DNA of 64,000 nucleotides from Ambrosia x helenae (lineage: Eukaryota; Streptophyta; Magnoliopsida; Asterales; Asteraceae): positions 105,259,186 to 105,323,185 of the forward strand of contig CM061223.1 of assembly GCA_030844895.1 (NCBI GenBank). Reading direction: 5' to 3'. Shown here one piece after another: positions 22,600-32,700 of the stretch (position 1 is the stretch's first letter; the number at the start of each line of letters is the position of its first letter). The translations under genes and the position numbers were made by a program. A model generated the notes under the pieces. The model was not told where the DNA came from, ran no database searches, and saw only the letters and a program-made list of their open reading frames with translations.

Positions 22600-23280
22600 T
22601 GGACTACTTATAGTTTGTTATGTATTTTCCAATCGAAGTGAACATTGTAAATCGAATAGTATCATTCATCCATGAACTATATAATTGGTCATCTCGAGCT
22701 ATCCTTTTAGATTGAATGAAGTTATATTTATAGTTTTGTTTATACAAAATCCATTATCGTGTCGTCACACATTTTGAATGTTTTCTGTTAATTTAATCTT
22801 CAATAAGCATCTAAATTAACAAGTATTAGTCTAACATGATTTAGACTACAAATACTCAGCATGTAATGACTATTAGAGTTGCAATTTGTATAGTACAAAT
22901 ACTACCTAAGTGTATATCCATTCTCTATCTCTTTCTCGCGCGCACACACACACACACATTCTCTCTCAAGCGGGTACAAACACTTATATTTAATCAAAAG
23001 ACTTTAAAGACCAATATTGATTCTCACACGGGATGGCCCTCACGGAGACAATGAAAACAATATATAAAAACATGCATGATTTCACTCGACAACATCACTA
23101 CGTTACAACGATTTTCAAGAATCTTTATTGCAGCAAACGTGTATATGTATCTAAAGGATACATAGTTTATGAGTCGCTTTTGTTTTCGTTTCAAGTTTCA
23201 AAGCAACCCAAAATCAAGCTTCCAATATTTTTTTTTTCAAACAAAGCATAACCAAAAACATCATGTTTTTTAAATGGGGC
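22600..23280. other. No gene; intergenic
   Basis: I see only a short (CA)n tract at about 22940-22958 and no conserved coding sequence. Confidence 0.4.
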
Positions 23281-23289
23281 GGTTTTTGC

Positions 23290-23790
23290 AATTCATGTCA
23301 AATCGGGTTTTACCAATGTTTTTAAAACCAAACTGGTAAACAAGCTGACCTTGCTACTGGTTTACCAATGGTAACGGCCAAACCGTACTTAAAATTTGGT
23401 CAAATTATATAATTGAATAAGAGATAAAAGATACAAAATAACAAAATATAAATGATTAGTATAGAAAAATAAGTTCAACTTGCTATCATTTACAAATTTA
23501 TATCTGGTTCGTCTCCTGAATACCATCCAACCCACCACCCTCAAAACAAGTCTAATACCTTTAGCTGGACCACTCCCATAACCGAACCCTAGTCCAATCC
23601 GGTCGTAGAAACACACCCATGCAGTGAAATAATATTCTTTATCTAAAATTGAACTAGAAAATGAATTTAAAATAGTAGATAGATAGATAGATATAAGTAT
23701 ATAACAAAAATTCCTACTTTACATGAACATTATTAGGGGTATATATTTCATTGTTTCATTCCCTAACAAAAACCAACCCTTTAAGATGGA
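23290..23790 (+). repeat. Dispersed repeat R1, uninterrupted copy
   Basis: This segment matches 25150-25431 plus 29476-29640 nearly base for base, for example ATAACAAAATATAAATGATT and CCACCCTCAAAACAAGTC. It provides the empty-site version (CCAATCCGGTCG at about 23592) of the place where the hAT transposon is inserted in the other copy. Confidence 0.85.
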
Positions 23791-23799
23791 CCAAAAGTC

Positions 23800-25145
23800 A
23801 AAAGTCATGGGCTTTACATCATTTAAACTAATGTTCATCACATAGATATATAGGTAATATACATGTGTATAGACAATAAAGACTTGAAGCAACTATAACT
23901 AGTAGAAGTATGCTTGACCTCTTATGTTATTTTTTCTTGTAACACCTTGACTGCCTCCTCATGAGACCATAACTGATACTCTTTCATAGCTTCTTAAGAG
24001 ATACTTGGCGAACCAAATATTTTTCAATCTCTTGAACCAATGAGTGCATCGCCGGTTCGTTATTCAGTCTGATATTGAGAAGGCATTTGTCATCAAGATT
24101 CTTAATCTCATATGTTGTCATAATACAACATGCATTTAATATTAATGTTTCGGTCACATCTCCATCTTTTCAACAAAGAGTAAAAGATTGCATGAAAGAC
24201 CTTATGTATGTGGAGATCAGTTTCTTTCTTTAGTATGTGTATGAACTTTTCTCAAAATGCTACATCTTGCTCACACAACGACTGCCAAAAATGCGAAAAG
24301 CCAACGTATACTTCACAAGATTTTTTGAAACCTCTTCATAACCTTCTTCGTGCCTATGGCTCTTGCATGCATATCCTCATCACACCCAATCATCTTGTGT
24401 CACCTCATTCTATCACACTCTATCACATTTATCACTTAATCCCATGTGGTGGTGTTCATAATTATCACTAAAACCATCACACTCAATCACCTTGTGACAC
24501 CTCATTTCAACACACCCATCAATATTTTTTATAATAAAAACAAAGAGAGATAGAATCACCAGCTTGTTTTTTCTCCTTTTTTTGGACTCTAGCTGCCACT
24601 TCTCCTGGTGAGAGAATATGATGGGACCACTAATTCCCTTTTCTTCTATGATGCAGGTCACATTTTTTAATTGTCACGACCGCGATAATTTGAGGGGGCG
24701 ATGTTCGTGATGGTCACGACCATCACAGACCGCCCCAAGCCTCCTAAGCCATTTAGTACGACCTCCTCATGCATGCTTGGCTTGAGCTTACAGGTCATAT
24801 AATGCACACCTTTGTGTTAAAGACGCATCTCAGGTTGTAACTATTAGTTTGATTCTTGGATGTAAGCCATTTTTCTCGAAGCAAAGCATTCAACTTGTGT
24901 AGACTCTCAATATTATTAAGCATTGCAAACAATTTTCTGCGATCTAGTGCATTCTCAATCATAGAGGTGTACGCGTACACATAGACAACATTCAATTGTA
25001 ACGACGCTTCTACCACTCGAAAACACACATTAAATAAAAGGTCATCCCAATGACAACTCAAAATAGAAAAAAAATATACCAAATTGTTTAAAAAAACTAG
25101 TGAAAAGATCTAGAAAAAAAAAGCACTAATCATGATCACTTTTCC
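23800..25145. other. No gene; intergenic
   Basis: Around 24370-24520 there are several ATCAC(A/C)CTC-type imperfect repeats. The 95-codon minus ORF at 24795-25082 resembles nothing I know and shows no domain. Confidence 0.4.
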
Positions 25146-25149
25146 TTAT

Positions 25150-25431
25150 AGACTATTGTGAAACTAAACCGGTCTCACTACTGGTTCATTGGTCAGAGCA
25201 GCCAAACCGTTTTAAGAACCGAATTAAATTATATAACTGAATACAATATAAAAGATACAAAATAACAAAATATAAATGATTAGTATATAAAAATAAGTTC
25301 AACTTGATATCGTTTACCCATGTATATCCACTTCGTCTCCTGACCACTAGTCCGACCAACAGACCACCCTCAAAACAAGTCTAATACCTTTAGCCAGACC
25401 GTTCCCATTACCGAATCCTGATCCGATCCGG
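25150..25431 (+). repeat. Dispersed repeat R1, left half of the split copy
   Basis: This half continues at 29476 after the hAT insertion. See the uninterrupted copy at 23290-23790. Confidence 0.85.
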
Positions 25432-25720
25432 TAGAGGTGTACAAAAAAACCGGTTTTTTTAACCGAAATAAAAAACCGAAACCGGTTTTTTTTAAAAACC
25501 GGTTTTTTTACAACCGGTTTTAAACCCGGCCCGAGTATCCAGTTTTAGACCAGTTATATTATACAGTGAAATGGGTTTTTAAAAACCGTTTTTTTTTTAA
25601 ATCGAAGAATAAACCGGTTAGGATTAAAACCCGGTTTTAAAACCGGTTATTTCAAAAACCGGTTGTTAATTGTTATAAAAAAACCGGTTAAACCGGTTTC
25701 TGACCGTTAAAAAGCAGCAG
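25432..25720. repeat. Left subterminal AACCGGTT motif array
   Basis: AAACCGGTTTT and variants recur many times in both orientations within 290 bp. The mirror-image array is at 29220-29470. These are probably transposase binding sites, by analogy with Ac; that role is inference. Confidence 0.75.
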
Positions 25721-25921
25721 CAGCAGAAACGGTAATATTACCGTTTGAAGATGTTTTTGACCGTTTTTTTTTGTTTTTTTAGGCCCAATCTTTTATCTTT
25801 AACTCCTATAAATACCCCATGATGTTTTGGGTTGATTACACAACTCTAATACACTCTTAATACTCTCTAAAATCCTAAAAAACACTTTAGTATTAGCAAA
25901 AAAAAAAAAAAAAACTCTCAA

Positions 25922-28006
25922 ATGGCGTCCTCTAGCCAACAAGATTCGACTCACATTGGTGCTTCAACTAGCGATGTGGTGGTTCGGGTTGTTCCTACCA
26001 AGCGAAATCGAGATGTTTGGCAACACTACGATATGTGTGAAATGGCTTCGGGTGAAAAAAAGGCTCGTTGCAAATATTGTAAAGGGTTCTACAAGCCGGA
26101 AGCAAACACCTCTTTGAAAACGCACATCACAAAGCCATTTTGCAAGGTTTTGAAATCACAAGCTTCGAAGGATCAACCGGCAATGACAAGTGAAGGAGAG
26201 ATCTTCGCTTACTCCATTGATGCGGTTCGTGAGGAAATGGCATGTTTTGTCATTCAAGAAAGCCTTCCTTTCAACCACTTCGACAACCAAAGGTATACTC
26301 GCCTTGTTCAAAGAACTCTCCAACCACGATACACTCATGTAAGTCGTGCAACTCTTAGAAGGGATTGTTTAAAAATGTGGAAAAAAGCTAAAAATGAAAC
26401 AATTTCTTTTTTTGAAAATTTACAAACCGGTGTAAACCTTACTAGCGATGTGTGGTCGACACCTCATGGTGTACCCGACTCTTACATTTGTGTCACCGCA
26501 CATTGGGTTCAACCCGATTCATGGCAAATGATGAAACGTACGATTGCGTTTCAACTTTTCGATTATCCACACACGGGTCAAAATATTTTTAAGGTTATTG
26601 ACAACGTTATTAAAACTTATAAATTGGAGGAAAAAATATTTTCTATATCTTTTGATAACGCCTCCAACAATACCGTTGCAATAACACAATTAAAATTAAA
26701 ATATAAACCCATTTGAGAAGGTGCATTTTTTCATAGTCGATGTGTTGCACACATCATAAATTTGGCGGTTCAAGACGGTTTAAAAATTGTTGAGTCACAA
26801 AAGGAGGGTTTTAGAAGAATGTTGCGTGATATTTTTAGCAACGTACAAAGACATACTAAATATATAAAGTTTTGTGCGGAGGCGAAAAAACCGTGTTTGG
26901 GTCCGAATTGGGATTGCCCAACAAGATGGAGTTCTACATGTAACATGTTTGAAAAGGCGATTTCACAAAAAGAAACTTTAATGGCTTTTCATGAAATCTT
27001 GTCGAGTCGTGGTAAGGTTAACCCTTACCATGCAAGGAGTTGGGAAACTATTGAGCGTATAGCCGATATGCTACAAGTTTTTAAAACGTCGACAACCGCT
27101 TTATCCGGTGTTTATTATCCCACAAGTCCTTTAGCAATTCACAAAATATTTTTAATGACATCTAAACTAAGCAAGATAAGTATATATGGGCATCCGTATT
27201 CGGATATGGTAACACCAATGAAAGAAAAACTTAAAAAATATTTTAGAGAGATACCACCGGTTTTTTCTTGTGCCGCCGCCTTAAACCCTTGCTATAACAT
27301 AAGGGGCGTTAATTCTATGATTGATAAAATTGCGGACGAGTTGGGTTTAAATTGTGCCGAAGACCCATGTTTTAGCCAATCTTTGAAAAGTAAATTTAGC
27401 ACTCATCTTAATTCCATGTATGCTTTTTATCAATCAAAGTATGGTTCAAGCTCACAAATTCATGATTCATTGAGAAACACTTTGGACGAGAATTCAAGTG
27501 ATTCCGATTTCGCTTTTTATAGTCATTTATGGAATGTAAGTGAACAAGATGAAGCTACTAACACACCAAGTAGCGAAATCGGGAGATATAGTGGTACAAA
27601 CTTTTTACAACACCTCACTCCCGAACAATTTAAAAACTTTGATTTGTTGGCTTGGTGGAAAGAAAAGGAAGAACAATTTCCGATTCTAGCCGCCATGGCC
27701 CGAGATTTACTAAGTGTCCAAGCTTCTACGGTAGCTTCGGAATCCACTTTTTCTACTAGTGGCAGGGTCTTATCGATAAGGAGAACGAGGCTAACTCCTA
27801 AGGCGGTTGAGATGTCTATTTGCTTAAAGGATTACTTGGATGCGGCAGAAAGAGTACAAGATAAGCGCTCACTTGAGGGAGAATTGGAGTACGAAGCCGA
27901 ATTGTACGAGGACGAGGTGAATATGGCCTTGATTGAACCAATGACCGACGAAGAAGCCGAACTTGATGAATACCTTCGAAACAACTCGGGTTCGGGCGAA
28001 GATTAA
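25922..28006 (+). pseudogene. hAT (Ac-like) transposase, one in-frame stop
   Basis: A single frame of 694 codons runs from MASSSQQDSTH with only one stop, a TGA at codon 265 (26714-26716); reading resumes in the same frame. A BED-type zinc finger (C50, C53, H68, C74) is followed by an RNase H-like core with candidate acidic residues D176 (TSDVWSTP) and D245 (ISFDNASNN). The C-terminal dimerisation block has LLAWW (about 578) and ASESTFSTSGRVLS (about 604-617). The stop replaces a position between YKPI and EGAFFHSRCVAH where relatives have Cys. Unless it is read through, the split ORFs leave the BED and catalytic half apart from the dimerisation domain. Very recent decay is implied. Confidence 0.88.
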
Positions 28007-28209
28007 AGATGTTTTTCAAGAGAAGTTTGATGTATTCAAGACGCTTGCTTATGTTTTAAGACTTTAAGTTGTTTAAGTTTTTAGTTGTTTAAGACTTTAA
28101 TTTGGATGGTTTTATTGTGTAATTTGGATGTTTTAGTAGTTAATGAAATGGTTATGGAGGTTTTAAGTTATAAGTTTCTTAATTAATATGTTACAAGTTT
28201 GTTTGGAAT

Positions 28210-29148
28210 TTTTTTTTTTTAAGCGAGTAATTTGTATTAAAACAAAATACGGAAATTACATCATAATAGCAGGTAGACGGGCAACAAGCTGCGCCGCCAC
28301 CCCTTTTTGAATTGCAAACCTTAGTCTACTAAAGACAAAACCTTGCCCCCCTGGGGATGAAACATTGCTATGGACAACCCGTTGGACCCTGGTCAAGAAA
28401 CGAATAGCTTCTGGCGCCAGGGAGCCAAAGGTGTCGAAAGCCAGAGGGATAAAGACATGTTGGTTATCTGCACAAGCTTTAGCATGTTTATCTACTTTCT
28501 TTGATTCCGCCTTTCTTGATGCTTGCCCAGCTACGAACCCTGTTTCCCGTAACCCAACCAGCGGAGATACTCCGGTGAGGTCCACACAGGCATGTTTCCC
28601 TCTCTCCCAACCAAAGACAAGCAGGTCTGCTGGTCGCAGGGTGGATCTCCCTTCCGTGGGGTCTGTGAGGAAGTTTACAGGGGCCTCCTTTTTGGCAGAG
28701 ATCCCAGCTCTTCTCAAGATATCCCACAAAACATCCCTCACCCAGTCATGCCGATATTTGAAACCAGGGAGCTCCTTGCAATGAATTGCATGCTCCCCGT
28801 ATTTATCCATGCAGGCTTTACGGCAGATGGGGCATGTTTCATCTTCCGGGTACAAGGGGATCATCAATCGGTACTTGAGTATAGCCCTGTACTCTACTGC
28901 AGACATGCATTGACCCAAACCCTCAATCGGGATAACGGTCAAGAAATCCTGAGCATGAGGGCCCTTTAGGCATTCAATCACCGCCTTTTGGCGAGTGGAC
29001 AACTCAAAAACTTCTCCCAGGCTCTGAGCAGTTTTGCTAAAAAGAGCATTCGCCAAAGTTTTTTGTGGCTTTGGGGGGCGGTGTCCTTGTTAGAAAAACC
29101 GCCAACATCAAAATCCGGGAGATAGACATTTAAGCGTTCGAGCGCCTG
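28210..29148 (-). mobile_element. 5'-truncated poly(A)-tailed retroelement, copy 1 (nested in hAT)
   Basis: The minus-strand element ends in a poly(A) tail (T12 on the + strand at 28209-28220) after a short 3' UTR and is truncated at its other end, as non-LTR retrotransposons are. A short flank TTGGAAT is repeated at 28203-28209 and 29149-29155. It sits just downstream of the hAT transposase stop. Two further copies occur at 40140-41780 and 54449-55057. Confidence 0.75.
28256..29056 (-). CDS. C-terminal part of retroelement protein with Cys/His finger and endonuclease-like motif
   Basis: The 266-residue open frame is partial at its N-terminus because the element is truncated. A finger, CPICRKACMDKYGEHAIHC (C-x2-C...H-x4-C), is followed by FKYRHDWVRDVL and then RPADLLVFGWERGKHACVDL. 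Finger, RHD, then P-x-D spaced before VDLTG resembles the restriction-like endonuclease end of R2-type non-LTR elements; that assignment is inference. No reverse transcriptase part is present. Slippage near 29060-29080 shifts the frame of the upstream part. The sequence also occurs at 41210 and 54511, which argues for a mobile gene rather than a host gene. Confidence 0.6.
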   Translation of the reverse strand: MANALFSKTAQSLGEVFELSTRQKAVIECLKGPHAQDFLTVIPIEGLGQCMSAVEYRAILKYRLMIPLYPEDETCPICRKACMDKYGEHAIHCKELPGFKYRHDWVRDVLWDILRRAGISAKKEAPVNFLTDPTEGRSTLRPADLLVFGWERGKHACVDLTGVSPLVGLRETGFVAGQASRKAESKKVDKHAKACADNQHVFIPLAFDTFGSLAPEAIRFLTRVQRVVHSNVSSPGGQGFVFSRLRFAIQKGVAAQLVARLPAIMM

Positions 29149-29219
29149 TTGGAATGGAAAAAAAAAAACTGCAAACAGAAGCTGCAAAACAGCAGCCAGC
29201 AAAAGCAAAAAACTGCAGT

Positions 29220-29470
29220 TTTTTTTCCGGTTTTTTTACCGGTTTTTTTTGCCAGACAAGAAAACCGGTTTTTATATTCGGTTAAAAAACCCGGTTTTAA
29301 AAAACCGGTTTATAACCCGGTCCCAACCGGTTTTAATAATACGACTATTATTGACAGAAACCGATTTTATTACCGAACCGGTTATAAAAAAAACCGGTTT
29401 TGAAACCTATAAAATAAACCGGTTTTGAAAAAAACCGAAATCGGTTTTAAAAAAAACCCGTTTTGTACAC
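29220..29470. repeat. Right subterminal AACCGGTT motif array
   Basis: AAAACCGGTTTT-type motifs recur up to the right TIR of the hAT transposon, mirroring 25432-25720. Confidence 0.75.
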
Positions 29471-29475
29471 GTCTA

Positions 29476-29640
29476 CAATCCGGTCATAAAAACACACCCG
29501 TAAAATGAAATAATATTATTTATCTAGAAAATGAATTTAAAATAGTAGATAGATACAAGTATATAACAAAAATTCATACTTTTATATGAACATTATTATT
29601 AGGGTTATATGTTTCATTCCCTACTAAAAAACCAACCCCC
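29476..29640 (+). repeat. Dispersed repeat R1, right half of the split copy
   Basis: This half matches 23592-23790, including AATAGTAGATAGATA. It ends shortly before the STE24 start codon, so the STE24 promoter lies within or next to this repeat. Confidence 0.8.
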
Positions 29641-29705
29641 CTTTTAGATTGACCAAAACCTCAAATCTTTATCTCCGATCGTCTTCAACCTTCTACGGCA
29701 CAGTC

Positions 29706-32700
29706 ATGGCGTTTCCCTACATGGAAGCTGTAGTCGGTATCTTTTCACCCCTTTACACTTTCTTTATAGTATTTATTACGTGTCTTTATTTCATCACTAG
29801 GGCTTGCTATTAGTAATTGTTTTAAACATTCTTTAAAACGGTTGAATTTGTATCAAGTTTGCAACTTTATTGAATTTATAAAATGGGTTTTTGTTGATGT
29901 TGCTAATTGTATGGTTACATTGTGTGGTGTTGTGTTTGCTGATGATTTGATGCAGTTTTTGTTTTTGTTGTTTTAGTGAGCTAAAACTTTCTTCAACATG
30001 GTTAAATCTGTATCAAGTTTACAACTTTATTGGATTTATAAAATGGGTTTTTGTTGATGTTGCTAATTGTATGGTTACATTGTGTGGTGTTGTATTTGCT
30101 GATGATTTGATGCAGTTTTTGTTTTTGTTGTTTTAGTGAGCTAAAATATTCTCCAAAATGGTTAAATCTGTATCAAGTTTACAACTTTATTGGATTTATA
30201 AAAGGGGTATTGGATTTTAATAATCCAAACTTTCATCTATTGGCCAGCAATAATCTGTTTTTCTTCAAAAATTCCCAACAACGATCCCAACTTTCAATGT
30301 ATTGGCCGACAATGAACCTACTAACGGGGAACTAACTCAGTTAGTGGATGCTGACGTGGCACACCAACACAAGCATGGATGATGACGTGGACGATGACGT
30401 AGCACCACGTCATCACCCACTAACTGAGTTAGTTCTCAGTTAACAAAGGTTCATTGTCGGCAAATACGTTGAAAGTTGGGATCGTTGTTGGGAATTTTTG
30501 AAGTCAGATTATTGTCGGCCAATGGGTGAAAGTTTGGATTATTAAAATCCAATACCCCTTTATAAATGGGTTTTTGATGATGTTGCTGATTGTAATTTGT
30601 ATGGTTATATTGTGTGGTAACTTTGTGTGATTTTATATTTGGTGATGATTTGATGTAGTTTTGGTTTTTTGGTTTTTAATGAGCTATGTATTTATTGTTT
30701 TTGTGATTGTTTATCTTGATTGTTACTGAATCTTTGCTAGGGTTTTGTTTATTTTGGTTTTGGGGGAATGTTTATGGTTTGATATATTAGTTTGAGTTAT
30801 GGAAGTACAATTGTTGTTTGTCGCTTTGCAATCTTTTGCGATGTTTTTGGGTGTATTTTTAAACATTATGATATAAATGAAGTAAATATCTCTGATGACG
30901 GTTGCTATTAATTCCCAGGGTTTATGATATTGATGTACATCTTTGAGACATATCTAGATTTAAGGCAGCATGCCGCTCTCAAGCTGCCAACTCTTCCGAA
31001 AACTTTGGAAGGCGTTATTAGCCAGGAGAAGTTTGAAAAATCTAGAGCTTATAGTATTGACAAAAGGTAGCGTTAATGTTTAACAATATTTGTTTTTCTG
31101 CAAGGGACAAGTTTGGTGAATTCCATGATCATTTTTTCTCAACTGTTGAATTCAATTTTAATGTTTTTTTCCTTGTTTCACAGTAATTTTCACTTCGTTA
31201 GTCAGTTTGTAACAATAGCGATGGACTCTGCTATTTTGCTCTATGGTGTTTTGCCTTGGTTTTGGAAGGTGGGTAGTTTAGTGCCTTCTCTGTATTTTTT
31301 CCCTAACAGATTCATATGTTTATTAACAACTTTTGATCATATTTCTGAAAATTGTCACAGAAATCAGGTAGTATTTTGGAATCCACTAGCCTTGATGCGG
31401 AAAATGAAATATATCATACACTCGCATTCCTAGCTGGTGTTATGATTTGGTCTCAGGTACGTTCTTTTTAAATCTTAATACTACCATTTTTCACATACTT
31501 GACAAGTAGATAGGCTAATCTTTAGCAAGGATTGCTTGTATCCGTATGAAATGCTGAACAACATCATGTGCCAAAAGATTTACTATAAATCTATAATATA
31601 GCTTAACGGTTGCACAGTTGCATTTATACAAGAAGATCATTATGCAAAAATTCACATTACTTATTTGCCACATGTATACTGAAGATTTATCTATTTCTCA
31701 TAAAAAAGATCATTTCAAACTATATTTTTACTTCTGTATTTTACTTCTCGTTTACATACTTTATACTTATTTTATTTCCTTTGTGTAGATAACAGACTTG
31801 CCATTTTCTCTCTACTCAACGTTTGTAATTGAGGAGCGACATGGTTTTAACAAGGTATTATAGAGTACAACTTATGTTATTTTCAATAGTTACTTTTTAA
31901 TGTTAGATATTATGTTCATGATCACCGATATTTATGGTTACAGCAAACAATTTGGCTGTATATCCGAGACATGATAAAGGGCCTAATGTTGGCTATAGTA
32001 ATAGGACCACCCATCGTGGCTGCGATCATTCTAATAGTACAGGTACCGAGCGTTCTCAAGAGGATATTGCTAGCAAAGTTCCCCCTAGTTATTATTATTT
32101 TTTTTTTTTTACGGTGATAGTGTTTTGTTTTCATTGCAGAAAGGTGGTCCTTATCTCGCTATATATCTTTGGGGGTTTATGTTTGTTTTGTCTCTCGTCA
32201 TGATGACGATTTACCCAGTATTAATTGCGCCCCTTTTTAATAAGTTTACACCGGTAAGGATTGTAGCTCTAAATCTGTTTTATTTGTTCGCTTTAAATGT
32301 ATTATCTTTCTGAGAAATTTCGAGTGTTATGTTACCAAAAATAGCTACCCGATGGTGAGCTTAGGACAAAAATCGAGGCTCTTGCTTCCTCCCTCAACTT
32401 CCCTTTGAAGAAGCTGTTTGTTGTGGATGGATCTACAAGGTCAAGCCATAGCAATGTGAGGATTCTTATTTAATTGCAATTATTGTCCTTTTTTTCAATA
32501 ACATGCCGCTCTGATGAATGATAATATTAAGATTGTATGTCTAAAGAATTTATATTTCTTTTATTTATTTTTCTATAATTGGCATGCGATTACACACTTT
32601 TGGGAATAAAGATCTTCACCTCTACAAAAATCTTTGTTATATTTCCTGGTTTTGCATGACATATTTTTTTTGTTGCTGTGCAGGCATACATGTATGGGTT

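Larger units (their letters stand above)
25432..29475 (+). mobile_element. hAT transposon with both ends and 8 bp target duplication
   Basis: The terminal inverted repeats are TAGAGGTGTACAAAA (left) and TTTTGTACACGTCTA (right). The flanking 8-mers CGATCCGG (25424-25431) and CAATCCGG (29476-29483) match at 7 of 8, and the paralogous empty site at 23.6 kb has one copy. Both subterminal regions (25445-25700 and 29220-29470) are packed with AACCGG/CCGGTT motifs, like the AAACGG-type binding motifs of Ac. The element is 4.04 kb, of which about 0.94 kb is a nested retroelement. It carries one transposase gene. Confidence 0.9.

Noticed and set aside
24660..24780. GC-richer patch with repeated GTCACGACC words
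   Set aside because: It looked like a possible regulatory or tRNA-like segment, but no pol III boxes or cloverleaf can be drawn.
28365..28969. Plus-strand ORFs of 125-139 codons
   Set aside because: They are shadows of the conserved minus-strand retroelement protein, whose frame is shared by two other copies.
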